This document shows, in pieces, positions 1-7,903 of a stretch of 64,000 nucleotides of DNA (the stretch's first letter is position 1; every line of letters begins with the position of its first letter). The translations under genes and the position numbers were made by a program. The notes under the pieces are model-generated. The model was not told the DNA's origin. It saw only the letters and a list, made by a program, of their open reading frames with translations, and ran no database searches. Origin of the DNA: Runella aurantiaca (GTDB lineage Bacteria > Bacteroidota > Bacteroidia > Cytophagales > Spirosomataceae); NCBI RefSeq assembly GCF_003339505.1, contig NZ_QPIW01000016.1:87423-151422 (forward strand), written 5' to 3'.

Positions 1-918
1 GTCTTTGTTGGGGTCGTATTTTAACCCTAAATCCAAGGCCCACAGGAAGATATTGCGCGAAACCCGCGACAACTCGTAGCCTTTTGCCACGATTTTGTCG
101 TATACTTTTTCGAGTAGACGTGGCACCGTCGAGAGCACCGTAGGGTGCACTTCGCGCAGGTTTTCGGCAATGGTGGCCACGCTTTCGGCGTAATAAATCG
201 AAATGCCCGAGCGCAAATATACGTACTGGACCATCCGCTCAAAGACGTGATTGAGCGGCAAAAAACTCAAAGCCCGGGCTTCGGGACCAAAGGCAATCAG
301 CTTCCGACCTTCTTCGGCATTGCTCAAAATATTGCGGTGCGAAATCATGACTCCTTTGGGGTCGCCGGTGGTGCCTGAGGTATAAATAATGCTCAATAAA
401 TCGTCGGGGTGGACTGCGGCTTTCATGGCTTCGAGCTTGGGGCGATTGGCTTCGTCGGCTTTGCCCATGACATCGGTAAGATTTTTGGCACTTTTGACGG
501 CATCAAATGTGTACATTTCTTCTACAGAAGGGGCCGTAGCCACCACGTCAATCAGTTTTCTAAACAGGCCCGCGTCGCCCACAAATACGAACTTTACTTC
601 GGCTTCGTGAAAAATATATTGAAAATCGTCGAGTGTCAGGGTAGGGTAAATTGGCACCGAAACTGCTCCAACTTGCTGAATACCAAAGTCTACAATGTTC
701 CATTCGGGGCGACCTTCTGACACGATTGCGATGCGGTCGCCTGCTTGTACACCCAACTGGATGAGGCCCAAACTGACTTTGTCGACCTCTTCGCAAAACT
801 GTTGTGACGAAAACGTAACCCATTCGCCGTGTCGTTTACAGGCCAGCGTATCGGGCTTATTTTGTGGTTTGACGTAGAGGTCTAAAAAATCAAATATACG
901 GGTAGCAACGGTTTGCAT
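1..918 (-). CDS. Long-chain acyl-CoA synthetase (AMP-forming), N-terminal part
   Basis: AMP-binding adenylate-forming enzyme that would activate a fatty acid to acyl-CoA. The gene starts at the ATG complementary to 916-918 and runs off the left edge after 306 codons with no stop, so the C-terminal half is missing. The diagnostic P-loop-like motif IIYTSGTTGDPKGV is clear, followed by SFLPLNHVFERM, which is typical of long-chain acyl-CoA ligases such as FadD15/ACSL. The opening QTVATRIFDFLDLYV...LACKRHGEWV also fits Bacteroidota long-chain ligases. The gene is divergent from the lipase at 1126, with about 200 bp between them, which suggests lipid handling on both sides. Family assignment is firm; chain-length preference is inferred. 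Confidence 0.93.
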   Translation of the reverse strand, partial: MQTVATRIFDFLDLYVKPQNKPDTLACKRHGEWVTFSSQQFCEEVDKVSLGLIQLGVQAGDRIAIVSEGRPEWNIVDFGIQQVGAVSVPIYPTLTLDDFQYIFHEAEVKFVFVGDAGLFRKLIDVVATAPSVEEMYTFDAVKSAKNLTDVMGKADEANRPKLEAMKAAVHPDDLLSIIYTSGTTGDPKGVMISHRNILSNAEEGRKLIAFGPEARALSFLPLNHVFERMVQYVYLRSGISIYYAESVATIAENLREVHPTVLSTVPRLLEKVYDKIVAKGYELSRVSRNIFLWALDLGLKYDPNKD

Positions 919-1125
919 GTTGTTGGAGGAGATTGATTGGGCGTAAAGTAAAGTAAAAAAAGAAGACGTATGAAGAACAAAGTTATTTGACGGTAAAAAA
1001 TGAAACAGTAACCATTGAAAAATGGTAGACCGTTGATTCGTTCAACTTTTTGGCCGTAATTTAGTTTTAACTTTTGATGAGTCATTCTTCGTTATGAACG
1101 GTTAACTATTAAACACCCCTCTCGC

Positions 1126-2586
1126 ATGAAAACCTTCTATTTTATTCTTCTTGTTGGATGTTTGTTTTTATTGGGTAATGGCCTTCAGGCGCAACGCCTC
1201 CGGCCTGGTTTTGACAAAGCCGAATATATCGAAATGCTGAAAATATCGGCCCGGTTTGGCGCTCCTGCCTACGTTGCGGCTTTTCCTGCGCCCACCAATT
1301 ACCAATCGGTGTACCGTTCGCCCATTGTTGGGCTGGACAATACGTGGGACTTATGGACGCACAACGACAATACCATTGCCGTAATCAGTATCCGAGGAAC
1401 GACCGAGAAAGAAGTGAGTTGGCTGGCGAATTTCTACGCCGCGATGGTACCTGCCAAGGGCGAATTGCAATTGAACCAAAGCGAAATTTTCAAATACGAA
1501 CTTTCGTCAGACCCCAAAGCCGCCGTACATGTGGGGTGGTTGCTTGGTACGGCCACGATGTCGAAGGATATTTTGTCAAAAATAGATTCTTGTTACAAAA
1601 AAGGCATCAAAGATGTCATCATCATGGGGCATAGTCAGGGGGGAGCCATTGCGTATTTATTGACGGCTTACGTTTACAGTCTGCAAAAGCAAAAGGCAAT
1701 TCCTGCCGACATTCGCTTCAAAACCTATTGTAGCGCTGCCCCCAAGCCCGGAAATCTGTATTTTGCGTATGAGTACGAGTCGTTGACCCAAAACGGCTGG
1801 GCCTACAACGTCGTCAATTCTGCGGACTGGGTGCCAGAAGTGCCCATTTCTATTCAGACCATCGACGATTTTAACGTGACGAATCCGTTTGTGGGGGCCA
1901 AGGGCATTATCAAAAAGCAAAAATTCCCCAAAAACCTCGCCCTCAAATATGCGTATAATCAGCTCAGTAAGCCGACGTATAAGGCCAATAAAAATTACCA
2001 AAAATACCTCGAAAAAATGGCCTCGACGATTGTAAGCCAAAACATGACGGGCTTCACTCCGCCGCCGGCGTATTACAACAGCAACCACTACGTACGCACG
2101 GGAAATACGATTATTTTGAAGGCCGACGAGGACTATTACCAACGCTTCCCCGAAAGCAAAGAGAAAATTTTTGCGCACCATTTCCACCCGCCGTACCTGT
2201 ATTTGACCGAAAAACTTAACACCCACAATGAAAGCATGACGGCCGCCTCACCCCTTGACGGAACTTGGGAACTCAACTATATTGCAGAGGCTTCGGTGCT
2301 TTTTGATAGCCTGTATCCCAACACAAAGCCCATGATGATATTTGACGGAGCCAAGGGGCAAGTGAGCGGAAACACGGGCTGTAACCGTTTTTCGGGTAAA
2401 CTCAATGCCGACGGTGACAAGCTCAATTTCAATTCACCCATGGCTTTGACCAAGATGTTTTGCCCCGGTGAGGGTGAAAATCGCTTTCTGGAGACATTGA
2501 AAAAAGTAAATATGTACTCCATTAACGAAAACACGCTGACATTTATCATGGGCGATATTGCCGTGATGCGGTTTGTGAGGAAGTAG
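1126..2586 (+). CDS. Secreted class 3 lipase with C-terminal META domain
   Basis: 486 residues with an N-terminal signal peptide (about 1-23, cut near LQAQ). The alpha/beta-hydrolase lipase core carries VIIMGHSQGGA, which places the nucleophile at Ser170 in a G-H-S-Q-G elbow, as in fungal-type class 3 lipases. From about residue 375 to the end a second domain begins (PLDGTWELNYI ... GNTGCNRFSG ... TKMFCPGEGENRFLE), which is a META/HslJ-type domain. The product is probably exported to the periplasm or surface and hydrolyses acylglycerols or related esters; the substrate is inferred from family only. It is divergent from an acyl-CoA ligase gene. Fusion of a lipase to a META domain is uncommon but I cannot say it is unique. 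Confidence 0.85.
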   Translation: MKTFYFILLVGCLFLLGNGLQAQRLRPGFDKAEYIEMLKISARFGAPAYVAAFPAPTNYQSVYRSPIVGLDNTWDLWTHNDNTIAVISIRGTTEKEVSWLANFYAAMVPAKGELQLNQSEIFKYELSSDPKAAVHVGWLLGTATMSKDILSKIDSCYKKGIKDVIIMGHSQGGAIAYLLTAYVYSLQKQKAIPADIRFKTYCSAAPKPGNLYFAYEYESLTQNGWAYNVVNSADWVPEVPISIQTIDDFNVTNPFVGAKGIIKKQKFPKNLALKYAYNQLSKPTYKANKNYQKYLEKMASTIVSQNMTGFTPPPAYYNSNHYVRTGNTIILKADEDYYQRFPESKEKIFAHHFHPPYLYLTEKLNTHNESMTAASPLDGTWELNYIAEASVLFDSLYPNTKPMMIFDGAKGQVSGNTGCNRFSGKLNADGDKLNFNSPMALTKMFCPGEGENRFLETLKKVNMYSINENTLTFIMGDIAVMRFVRK

Positions 2587-2713
2587 GAGTAGGAAGGGAA
2601 AAACTCGTTACTCTGTAACTGAAGTGGTGTATTGTAGACTGATTTTTTTAGTAACATTGACCTAGGATTCTCGGCAATAACAAATCGGTCGATTTATATT
2701 CAGTCACAACGCT

Positions 2714-3808
2714 ATGCACACCTCGTCGCTTTTCAAAGCCCTTCAAGTTCTTGCCCTTTTTTTTCTGGGTATCGCTGGCTTGCACTTTGCCAAACCCTTT
2801 TTAGTGCCCTTGGCGCTGGCCTGCATTATTGCGATGCTGATGCTGCCACTGGGCCGTTGGATGGAAAAGAAAGGGATGGGGCGTGGGTTGGCCACCTTTC
2901 TTTGCCTTCTTTTTTCAGTCGTTGTTGTGATGGGAATTATTGGGATACTTTCATGGCAAATTGCCAGTTTTGTCGATGACCTCCCGAAAATGCAACAGTA
3001 CGTTGGGGAGTTAGAAAAGAAATTGCAAGAGACATTGAGTAATCAATTCGGGCTCTCTCCCCAAAAACAAAAAGAATTGCTAAAGCAGCAGCAATCGTCG
3101 GGGGTGGGCAATGCCGGAAAAATGGTGTTGTCGGTCATGAGTTCTTCTACGAGTCTGTTGGTGGACATGGTATTGGTGCTGGTTTATACTTTTTTGTTGA
3201 TGTATTCACGCACGCACTTGAAGCAATTCATGCTAAAAATGGTGCCCGTTGACCAAAAAGCAAAAGGCAATAAAATCATCAGCGATGCGTCGCACGTGGC
3301 TCAACAATATCTCTTGGGGATGGCCATGATGATTGCCATGCTTTGGGTGATGTACGGCGTTGGATTTTCGATAATCGGCGTAAAAAATGCGCTCTTTTTT
3401 GCCATGATTTGCGGTTTGTTTGAAATAGTACCTTTTGTAGGCAACATTACGGGCACCACGCTGACCGTCATTGGCGCACTCTCGCAGGGAGGTGATTCGG
3501 GAATGGTGCTCGGGATTGTACTTACCTACGGAACGGTTCAATTTCTGCAAACCTATATTTTAGAACCGTTGGTGGTAGGAGCACAAGTCAAAATTAATCC
3601 ATTGTTTACCATTATTGCCATTGTGGTTGGGGAGCTGGTTTGGGGTGTGGCGGGAATGGTAATGGCTATTCCTTTGGTGGGCATTGCCAAAGTTGTTTTT
3701 GATAATATTGAGCCCTTACAACCCTATGGTTTTTTGATTGGCGAAGAAAAGAAAAAGAAAAAAAGTAGTTTTATAGATACGATTAAAGTGCGGGTCAAAA
3801 AATCGTGA
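2714..3808 (+). CDS. AI-2E family transporter (PerM/YdiK-type membrane protein)
   Basis: 364-residue polytopic membrane protein with around eight hydrophobic segments. The C-terminal half contains the family hallmark, with GLFEIVPFVGNITGT followed by QFLQTYILEPLVVG and NPLFTIIAIVVGELVWGVAGMVMAIPLVGI. The central soluble stretch (about 90-135, rich in Q, K and E) is the usual extramembrane helix pair. The family was named for autoinducer-2 export but most members have unknown or ion-transport roles, so no substrate is assigned. The tail is very lysine-rich (EEKKKKKSS). The gene is followed by a perfect 34-bp palindrome that probably terminates it. Confidence 0.9.
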   Translation: MHTSSLFKALQVLALFFLGIAGLHFAKPFLVPLALACIIAMLMLPLGRWMEKKGMGRGLATFLCLLFSVVVVMGIIGILSWQIASFVDDLPKMQQYVGELEKKLQETLSNQFGLSPQKQKELLKQQQSSGVGNAGKMVLSVMSSSTSLLVDMVLVLVYTFLLMYSRTHLKQFMLKMVPVDQKAKGNKIISDASHVAQQYLLGMAMMIAMLWVMYGVGFSIIGVKNALFFAMICGLFEIVPFVGNITGTTLTVIGALSQGGDSGMVLGIVLTYGTVQFLQTYILEPLVVGAQVKINPLFTIIAIVVGELVWGVAGMVMAIPLVGIAKVVFDNIEPLQPYGFLIGEEKKKKKSSFIDTIKVRVKKS

Positions 3809-3847
3809 TTCTTTAACTGAAAATAAGGTGATGGTTTTTGATATTTT

Positions 3848-3881
3848 AACCTTATTTGACAAAATTTTGTCAAATAAGGTT
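3848..3881 (+). terminator. Perfect palindrome, probable terminator of the AI-2E gene
   Basis: The two 17-nt arms AACCTTATTTGACAAAA (3848-3864) and its exact reverse complement (3865-3881) abut with no spacer. The downstream side continues into TTTTATTTTG. The stem is AT-rich, but its position 40 nt after a stop codon and the trailing T-rich tract fit an intrinsic terminator that could work on both strands. Confidence 0.6.
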
Positions 3882-3963
3882 TTTATTTTGACCTTATTGG
3901 GATGAAAAATGGAAAATAAGCTATATTTTTCAACAAAAACGAAAATAGCATAATCCCCATTCC

Positions 3964-4122
3964 ATGACCCCCGAAAACCTAATCTCCGAAGGCCAAGGTG
4001 ATATTAATTCTTCCGAGCAACGCAGCCTTTATAATCAATCGTTGGATAATAAAACAAAATTCGAAACTTGGCAACGCTTACGTTTCCAAAACCTCAGGAC
4101 AGACCGGCCAATGTTTCGTTAA
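3964..4122 (+). pseudogene. Truncated 5' duplicate of the downstream aminotransferase-fold gene
   Basis: An open frame of 52 codons starts MTPENLISEGQGDINSSEQR, nearly identical to the first 20 residues of the complete gene at 5543. At DNA level 3958-4023 matches 5537-5602 with a single mismatch, including synonymous positions and 6 nt upstream of the ATG. Similarity then decays quickly and is gone by about 4055. The remaining codons have no visible relation to the aminotransferase, and the frame ends at 4120-4122, inside the 3' end of the convergent gene at 4094. Most likely this is a gene remnant left when the ECF cassette (4094-5362) came to lie between two copies. Whether the short peptide is made is unknown. 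Confidence 0.75.
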
Positions 4123-4636
4123 GCCCCTTTATTCGTTTTGCCCAAATTCTGTATAAAAATGCCAATTGAACAATGAATACGAGGATAATCGCGGCCAAAG
4201 AATAGTATTTGATAGTAGTGAATTCTAATGAATACGTAAAGAATAACAACAAGCCGGCAGCGTAGCAAATTCTTGAAATCAGCGACCCGATTGCGTATAG
4301 TTTGATACGGGAAATATGCTTTTCCAGCGAAGCCGTAAGAGCGTCGCCATTTCGCGGGTACTTGACCAGTGCATAGCCGTATAGCGTATGGGCGATAGAG
4401 ATCACTAACACAATCACCAAAATGATATTGATGGGCAGAGGTCTTGTTGCGCCGTCAAACATAGTATAATAACAAACTAAAAAGGCAGACCAGCCCAACA
4501 GCTCAATGGTAAGTTGTTTTCTGATTCCTTTCAAGACCGGATGTCTGTTTTCCTGCAGCATCAGTTTGATTTCTTCATTTGTTTTGGCGGGTGGCGCTAT
4601 GCCTTTCCAAGTCGATTTTAATTCGTCGGAGTTCAT
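4094..4636 (-). CDS. Membrane protein, likely anti-sigma partner of the adjacent ECF factor
   Basis: 180 residues. A soluble N-terminus (MNSDELKSTWKGI..., about 1-40) resembles the cytoplasmic part of small Bacteroidota anti-sigma-like proteins. About four hydrophobic segments follow (near 45-65, 70-90, 112-135 and 142-165). The ATG overlaps the stop of the upstream sigma gene by 4 nt (ATGA, 4633-4636), which implies translational coupling and a shared function. I recognise no named domain. The anti-sigma role is inferred from gene order, coupling and topology. Its 3' end overlaps the truncated aminotransferase frame running the other way. Confidence 0.6.
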   Translation of the reverse strand: MNSDELKSTWKGIAPPAKTNEEIKLMLQENRHPVLKGIRKQLTIELLGWSAFLVCYYTMFDGATRPLPINIILVIVLVISIAHTLYGYALVKYPRNGDALTASLEKHISRIKLYAIGSLISRICYAAGLLLFFTYSLEFTTIKYYSLAAIILVFIVQLAFLYRIWAKRIKGLNETLAGLS

Positions 4637-5115
4637 GATTCTTTTGCTAAAAGTTGTTGAATTTTCGTTTTTATTCGATTGATCTTAACGCCCACATTGT
4701 TTTCGCTGATTCCAAGGATTTCTGCAATTTGCAGATAACTCAGATCATCCAAATAGAGTGCAATAATTGCTTTTTCGCTTTCACTTAACTGCTTCATGGC
4801 GGTAAGTAAACGCTCTTGGCGTAGTATAAGCTCTTCGTTTTGAGGCTCTTCGGCAAATTCGGGCAATGTCTCAACGTAGTCGATAGTCGGCTTCTCTTTT
4901 CGATAAGAAGCGATGGCTGTATTTAAAGCAATGCGGTACAACCACGTGCTGATCAGAGAGTTGCCTTTGAACGAAGGAAACGATTTCCAAAGCTGGAACG
5001 TAATTTCCTGAAAAAGGTCTTCACGATCTTCGCGGCTGTCACGGTAGAGTCGGCATATTTTATGAATGATCCCTTGGTGCTCGGCCATGAGGGTTAAGAA
5101 TGCGGTTTCATTCAT
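4633..5115 (-). CDS. ECF RNA polymerase sigma factor
   Basis: 160-residue sigma-70 family protein. Region 2 is visible at about 10-75 (HKICRLYRDSREDREDLFQEITFQLWKSF), including the DLFQEI helix that contacts the -10 element. Region 4 is at about 105-157 (QLSESEKAIIALYLDDLSYLQIAEILG, then an HTH with GVKINRIKTKI). Length and spacing are typical of extracytoplasmic-function sigma factors. It is the first gene of a two-gene unit with the coupled membrane protein. The cassette as a whole is bracketed by duplicated sequence of the neighbouring gene. Confidence 0.93.
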   Translation of the reverse strand: MNETAFLTLMAEHQGIIHKICRLYRDSREDREDLFQEITFQLWKSFPSFKGNSLISTWLYRIALNTAIASYRKEKPTIDYVETLPEFAEEPQNEELILRQERLLTAMKQLSESEKAIIALYLDDLSYLQIAEILGISENNVGVKINRIKTKIQQLLAKES

Positions 5116-5158
5116 AGTCTGTTTTAATCATATCAGTAATTCGCGAAAAGTAAGATAG

Positions 5159-5362
5159 TTATCTTTGATTTTTCAGCGCGTTTAATTCACTGCGAATAGC
5201 GCTGATGCTGTCAAGAACAGCCTTGTTTTGCCGGTTCAGATGCTCGATTTCAACTTGGAGTTTTTCATCGCGTATTTTTGATCGGCCTTCGGGGGAGGAT
5301 TCACTGCTACATGCTGCGCAATAAAGCAAAAGAACAATGGCGGAGTATTTAAATAGTTTCAT
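5159..5362 (-). CDS. Small coiled-coil lipoprotein
   Basis: 67 residues. The hydrophobic N-terminus ends in LLYCAACSSES, giving a likely lipidated Cys near position 18. After a short charged linker the rest is a predicted coiled coil (EIEHLNRQNKAVLDSISAIRSELNALK). It lies 43 nt upstream of the ECF sigma gene on the same strand and so is probably co-transcribed. By position it could be an envelope sensor or target of the sigma/anti-sigma pair, but no family is recognised and no function is claimed. The ATG at 5360-5362 is the only reasonable start. Confidence 0.55.
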   Translation of the reverse strand: MKLFKYSAIVLLLYCAACSSESSPEGRSKIRDEKLQVEIEHLNRQNKAVLDSISAIRSELNALKNQR

Positions 5363-5536
5363 CTTGTTTTTATGTTTTGAACAATTAGTAGCAGAACAAA
5401 CTGAAAACTTACATTGACCGAATTTTTTTTAATAATTGATACCAACGGATAACAAATGACCCGAAGCCTGTTCATGATAATTCTTTTATCTTTACAACCA
5501 CGGCTTAGGTACACTTTTATCTAACTTTCCAAACCA

Positions 5537-5602
5537 CATTCCATGACCCCCGAAAACCTAATCTCCGAAGACCAAGGTGATATTAATTCTTCCGAGCAAC
5601 GC
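5537..5602 (+). repeat. 66-bp direct repeat, second copy (first at 3958-4023)
   Basis: Covers the last 6 nt before, and the first 20 codons of, the complete aminotransferase-fold gene. The copy at 3958-4023 differs at one base. The two copies are direct and 1.58 kb apart, and everything between them is the ECF cassette plus its flanks. Sixty-six bases is far too long for a transposase target duplication. Confidence 0.85.
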
Positions 5603-6901
5603 CATTTGTATACGAAATCGTTGGATGCCCAAACCCTGCATTGGCTGGGAGAAGATGCCAAATATTTCTTTCATCAGGCGCTTTCTACGCCCGTCATGAA
5701 CGTGCTTTCTAAGACCGAAGGAGCGTATATCTATGACCTCAACGGCAAAAAATACTTGGATATGCACGGCAACGGCGTCCATAATGCGGGTTTTAACAAT
5801 CCTGCGGTAGTGGAAGCGATGATTCGGCAAATGACGGAAGCGTTGGCTTTTACGCCCCGAAGATATACCAACATTCCCGCTATTCAACTCGCTAAAAAAC
5901 TGACTGAAATTACACCCGAAGGACTGGATCGAGTGCTTTTTTGTCCGGGCGGTTCGGAAGCCATTGAGATGGCGGTGATGTTGGCAAAACAAATCACGGG
6001 CAAGTGGAAAACCATTTCCTTCTGGGATGCCTACCACGGCACGGGCTTTCAGTCGGGGGCCGTCAGCGGACAGGCACATTTTCTGAAAGGCAACGGGCCG
6101 ATGGTGCCCGGGGCGCTGCACGCGGAGTTTCCCAACTACTACCGCAATCCGTGGAAATGGGAAGATACTGACGCCATCGACGAAGAATACCTGCGTCAAA
6201 TCAAGCTCATTATTCGCAACGAACCCGACATTGCGGCCATCGTGGCCGAGCCGATTTCGTCCACGCCCGTTGTACCGTCTCAAAACTATTGGCAAGAAAT
6301 CCGCAGCCTCTGCGACCGTGAAGGAATCTTCTTGATTTTTGACGAAATCATCGAAGGTTTGGGGCGTACGGGAAAAATGTTTGCCAGTGAGCATTACGTC
6401 ACGCCCGACGTGCTGGTATTGGGCAAATCGTTGGGTGGTGGTATGCTGCCGTTTGCGGGAATTGTTTCTAAATCTGAATATAACGTACTGCAAGATAGCT
6501 CTATCGGGCATTTTACGCACGAGAAAAACCCACTTTGTTGCGCGGCGGGATTGGCCGAAATTGAATTTATTGAGGAGCACCGCCTCGTCGAAAATGCCGC
6601 TTCCAAAGGTGAGTATCTGATGAATGCTTTTCGGGAGATGCAGGATAAATACCCGCTCATCGGCAACGTGGCGGGTAAGGGATTTCACATCGGCATCGAC
6701 CTTGTCAAAGACCGCAAAACCAAAGAGCGGGCCTACGAAGAGGCCGAGCGCATTATGTATCGCTGCATGGAGCGCGGGTTGGCCTTCAAAATCATCGAAG
6801 GCAATGTCATTACACTGCGCCCTTCTCTGATTCTTACGCAGGACCAATGCGATTTTATCATTGATACCATAGACGATGCTTTAGGCGAAGAAACCAAGTA
6901 A
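5543..6901 (+). CDS. PLP-dependent class III aminotransferase-fold enzyme, PbfA-like
   Basis: 452-residue fold-type I PLP enzyme. Asp267 and Glu268 in LIFDEII bind the pyridine nitrogen, and Lys295 in LGKSLGGGMLPFAG is the Schiff-base lysine. The N-terminal pattern (EDQGDINSSEQR, then EDAKYFFHQALSTPVMNVL, MHGNGVHNAGF, FTPRRYTNI, CPGGSEAIEMA) strongly resembles the branch that contains (R)-1-hydroxy-2-aminoethylphosphonate ammonia-lyase PbfA rather than plain 4-aminobutyrate aminotransferases. That is family memory and is not proven here. A nitrilase follows after 2 nt, so the two form an operon, and no phosphonatase genes are nearby. A TATCTTTA box at 5487-5494 may be part of its promoter. 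Confidence 0.85.
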   Translation: MTPENLISEDQGDINSSEQRHLYTKSLDAQTLHWLGEDAKYFFHQALSTPVMNVLSKTEGAYIYDLNGKKYLDMHGNGVHNAGFNNPAVVEAMIRQMTEALAFTPRRYTNIPAIQLAKKLTEITPEGLDRVLFCPGGSEAIEMAVMLAKQITGKWKTISFWDAYHGTGFQSGAVSGQAHFLKGNGPMVPGALHAEFPNYYRNPWKWEDTDAIDEEYLRQIKLIIRNEPDIAAIVAEPISSTPVVPSQNYWQEIRSLCDREGIFLIFDEIIEGLGRTGKMFASEHYVTPDVLVLGKSLGGGMLPFAGIVSKSEYNVLQDSSIGHFTHEKNPLCCAAGLAEIEFIEEHRLVENAASKGEYLMNAFREMQDKYPLIGNVAGKGFHIGIDLVKDRKTKERAYEEAERIMYRCMERGLAFKIIEGNVITLRPSLILTQDQCDFIIDTIDDALGEETK

Positions 6902-6903
6902 AA

Positions 6904-7836
6904 ATGCAACACAAAAAGATAAAAGTAGGTGTGGTTCAGGCCACACCTGCGTTGTTTGACATTGAGAAAACCGTTCAACTTGTCATTGAGTGGATAGAAA
7001 AAGGAGCTGCCGCAGGCTGTGAGTTGTTGCTTTTTCCCGAATCCTTTATTCCCTGTTATCCGCGTGGGTTAGACTTTGATTCCATTGTGGGACGCCGTAC
7101 CGAAAAGAGTCGGAATCAATGGTTGGAGTATTGGGAAAATAGCCTCGAAACTTCGTCGCATTATGTAGCACAAATCGGTGAAGCCATCCGCAGGGCAGGG
7201 ATTTTTGTGGCCTTGGGCGTTACCGAGCGCGAAAGCGTGGGCGGGTCGTTGCATTGTGCATTGCTGTATTTTGATAAACAGGGCAATCTCATCGGCAAAC
7301 ACCGCAAACTCAAGCCTACGGGCTTAGAACGCTACATTTGGGCCGAAAGCGACGGTAGTACATTGGTCAGTTTTGATACCGAAATCGGTAAAATAGGAGG
7401 GTTGATTTGTTGGGAAAATTACATGCCGCTGGCGCGGATGTCGATGTACCAACGTGGCGTGGAAATCTACCTCGCGCCAACGGCCGATTCTCGCGAATCG
7501 TGGCAATCGACCATGCAGCACATTGCGTTGGAAGGCCGTTGTTTTGTGTTGGCTTCTAATCAGTTTGTTCAAAAATCAGATTACCCCGAACGTTTTCAGG
7601 CAGATTTGATACACGAGCCTGCCATCATGAGCAGTGGCGGCAGCGTCATTATTTCACCGTTGGGTGAGGTCTTGGCGGGGCCGCTTTGGAACGAAGAAGG
7701 TTTACTCACTGCCGAATTGGACTTTTCAGTTTTGGCCAAAAGCAAACTGGATTTTGACGTCGTGGGGCATTATTCCCGAAATGATGTTTTTCAACTGAAA
7801 GTGGTGGGGCAACCGGACATGTTGAAAGTGAAGTGA
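6904..7836 (+). CDS. Nitrilase (carbon-nitrogen hydrolase superfamily)
   Basis: 310 residues. The catalytic triad is readable: Glu46 in LLFPESFIP, Lys135 in KHRKLKPTGLER, and Cys169 in GGLICWENYMPLAR. The CWENYMPL signature and the length point to the true nitrilase branch (R-CN to R-COOH plus ammonia) rather than the amidases. It starts 2 nt after the stop of the PLP enzyme, so translation is probably coupled and the enzymes likely serve the same pathway. The substrate cannot be read from sequence. A hairpin at 7854-7878 closes the operon. Confidence 0.92.
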   Translation: MQHKKIKVGVVQATPALFDIEKTVQLVIEWIEKGAAAGCELLLFPESFIPCYPRGLDFDSIVGRRTEKSRNQWLEYWENSLETSSHYVAQIGEAIRRAGIFVALGVTERESVGGSLHCALLYFDKQGNLIGKHRKLKPTGLERYIWAESDGSTLVSFDTEIGKIGGLICWENYMPLARMSMYQRGVEIYLAPTADSRESWQSTMQHIALEGRCFVLASNQFVQKSDYPERFQADLIHEPAIMSSGGSVIISPLGEVLAGPLWNEEGLLTAELDFSVLAKSKLDFDVVGHYSRNDVFQLKVVGQPDMLKVK

Positions 7837-7853
7837 TTGGCTTCCATAAAAAA

Positions 7854-7878
7854 GCCGTTGGTAAGAAACACCAACGGC
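7854..7878. terminator. Hairpin between convergent nitrilase and purB
   Basis: Arms GCCGTTGGT (7854-7862) and ACCAACGGC (7870-7878) form a 9-bp stem with a 7-nt loop. An A-run precedes the left arm, so it gives a U-tract when read from the purB side. It lies between the convergent stops and could serve both genes. Confidence 0.65.
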
Positions 7879-7903
7879 GGTAAATTATATAAAAAACTTC
7901 GCG

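Noticed and set aside
5558..6847. A 429-codon open frame on the minus strand
   Set aside because: It lies entirely antisense to the PLP enzyme, has no domain pattern, and its composition (many Arg, His, Phe) is that of a shadow frame.
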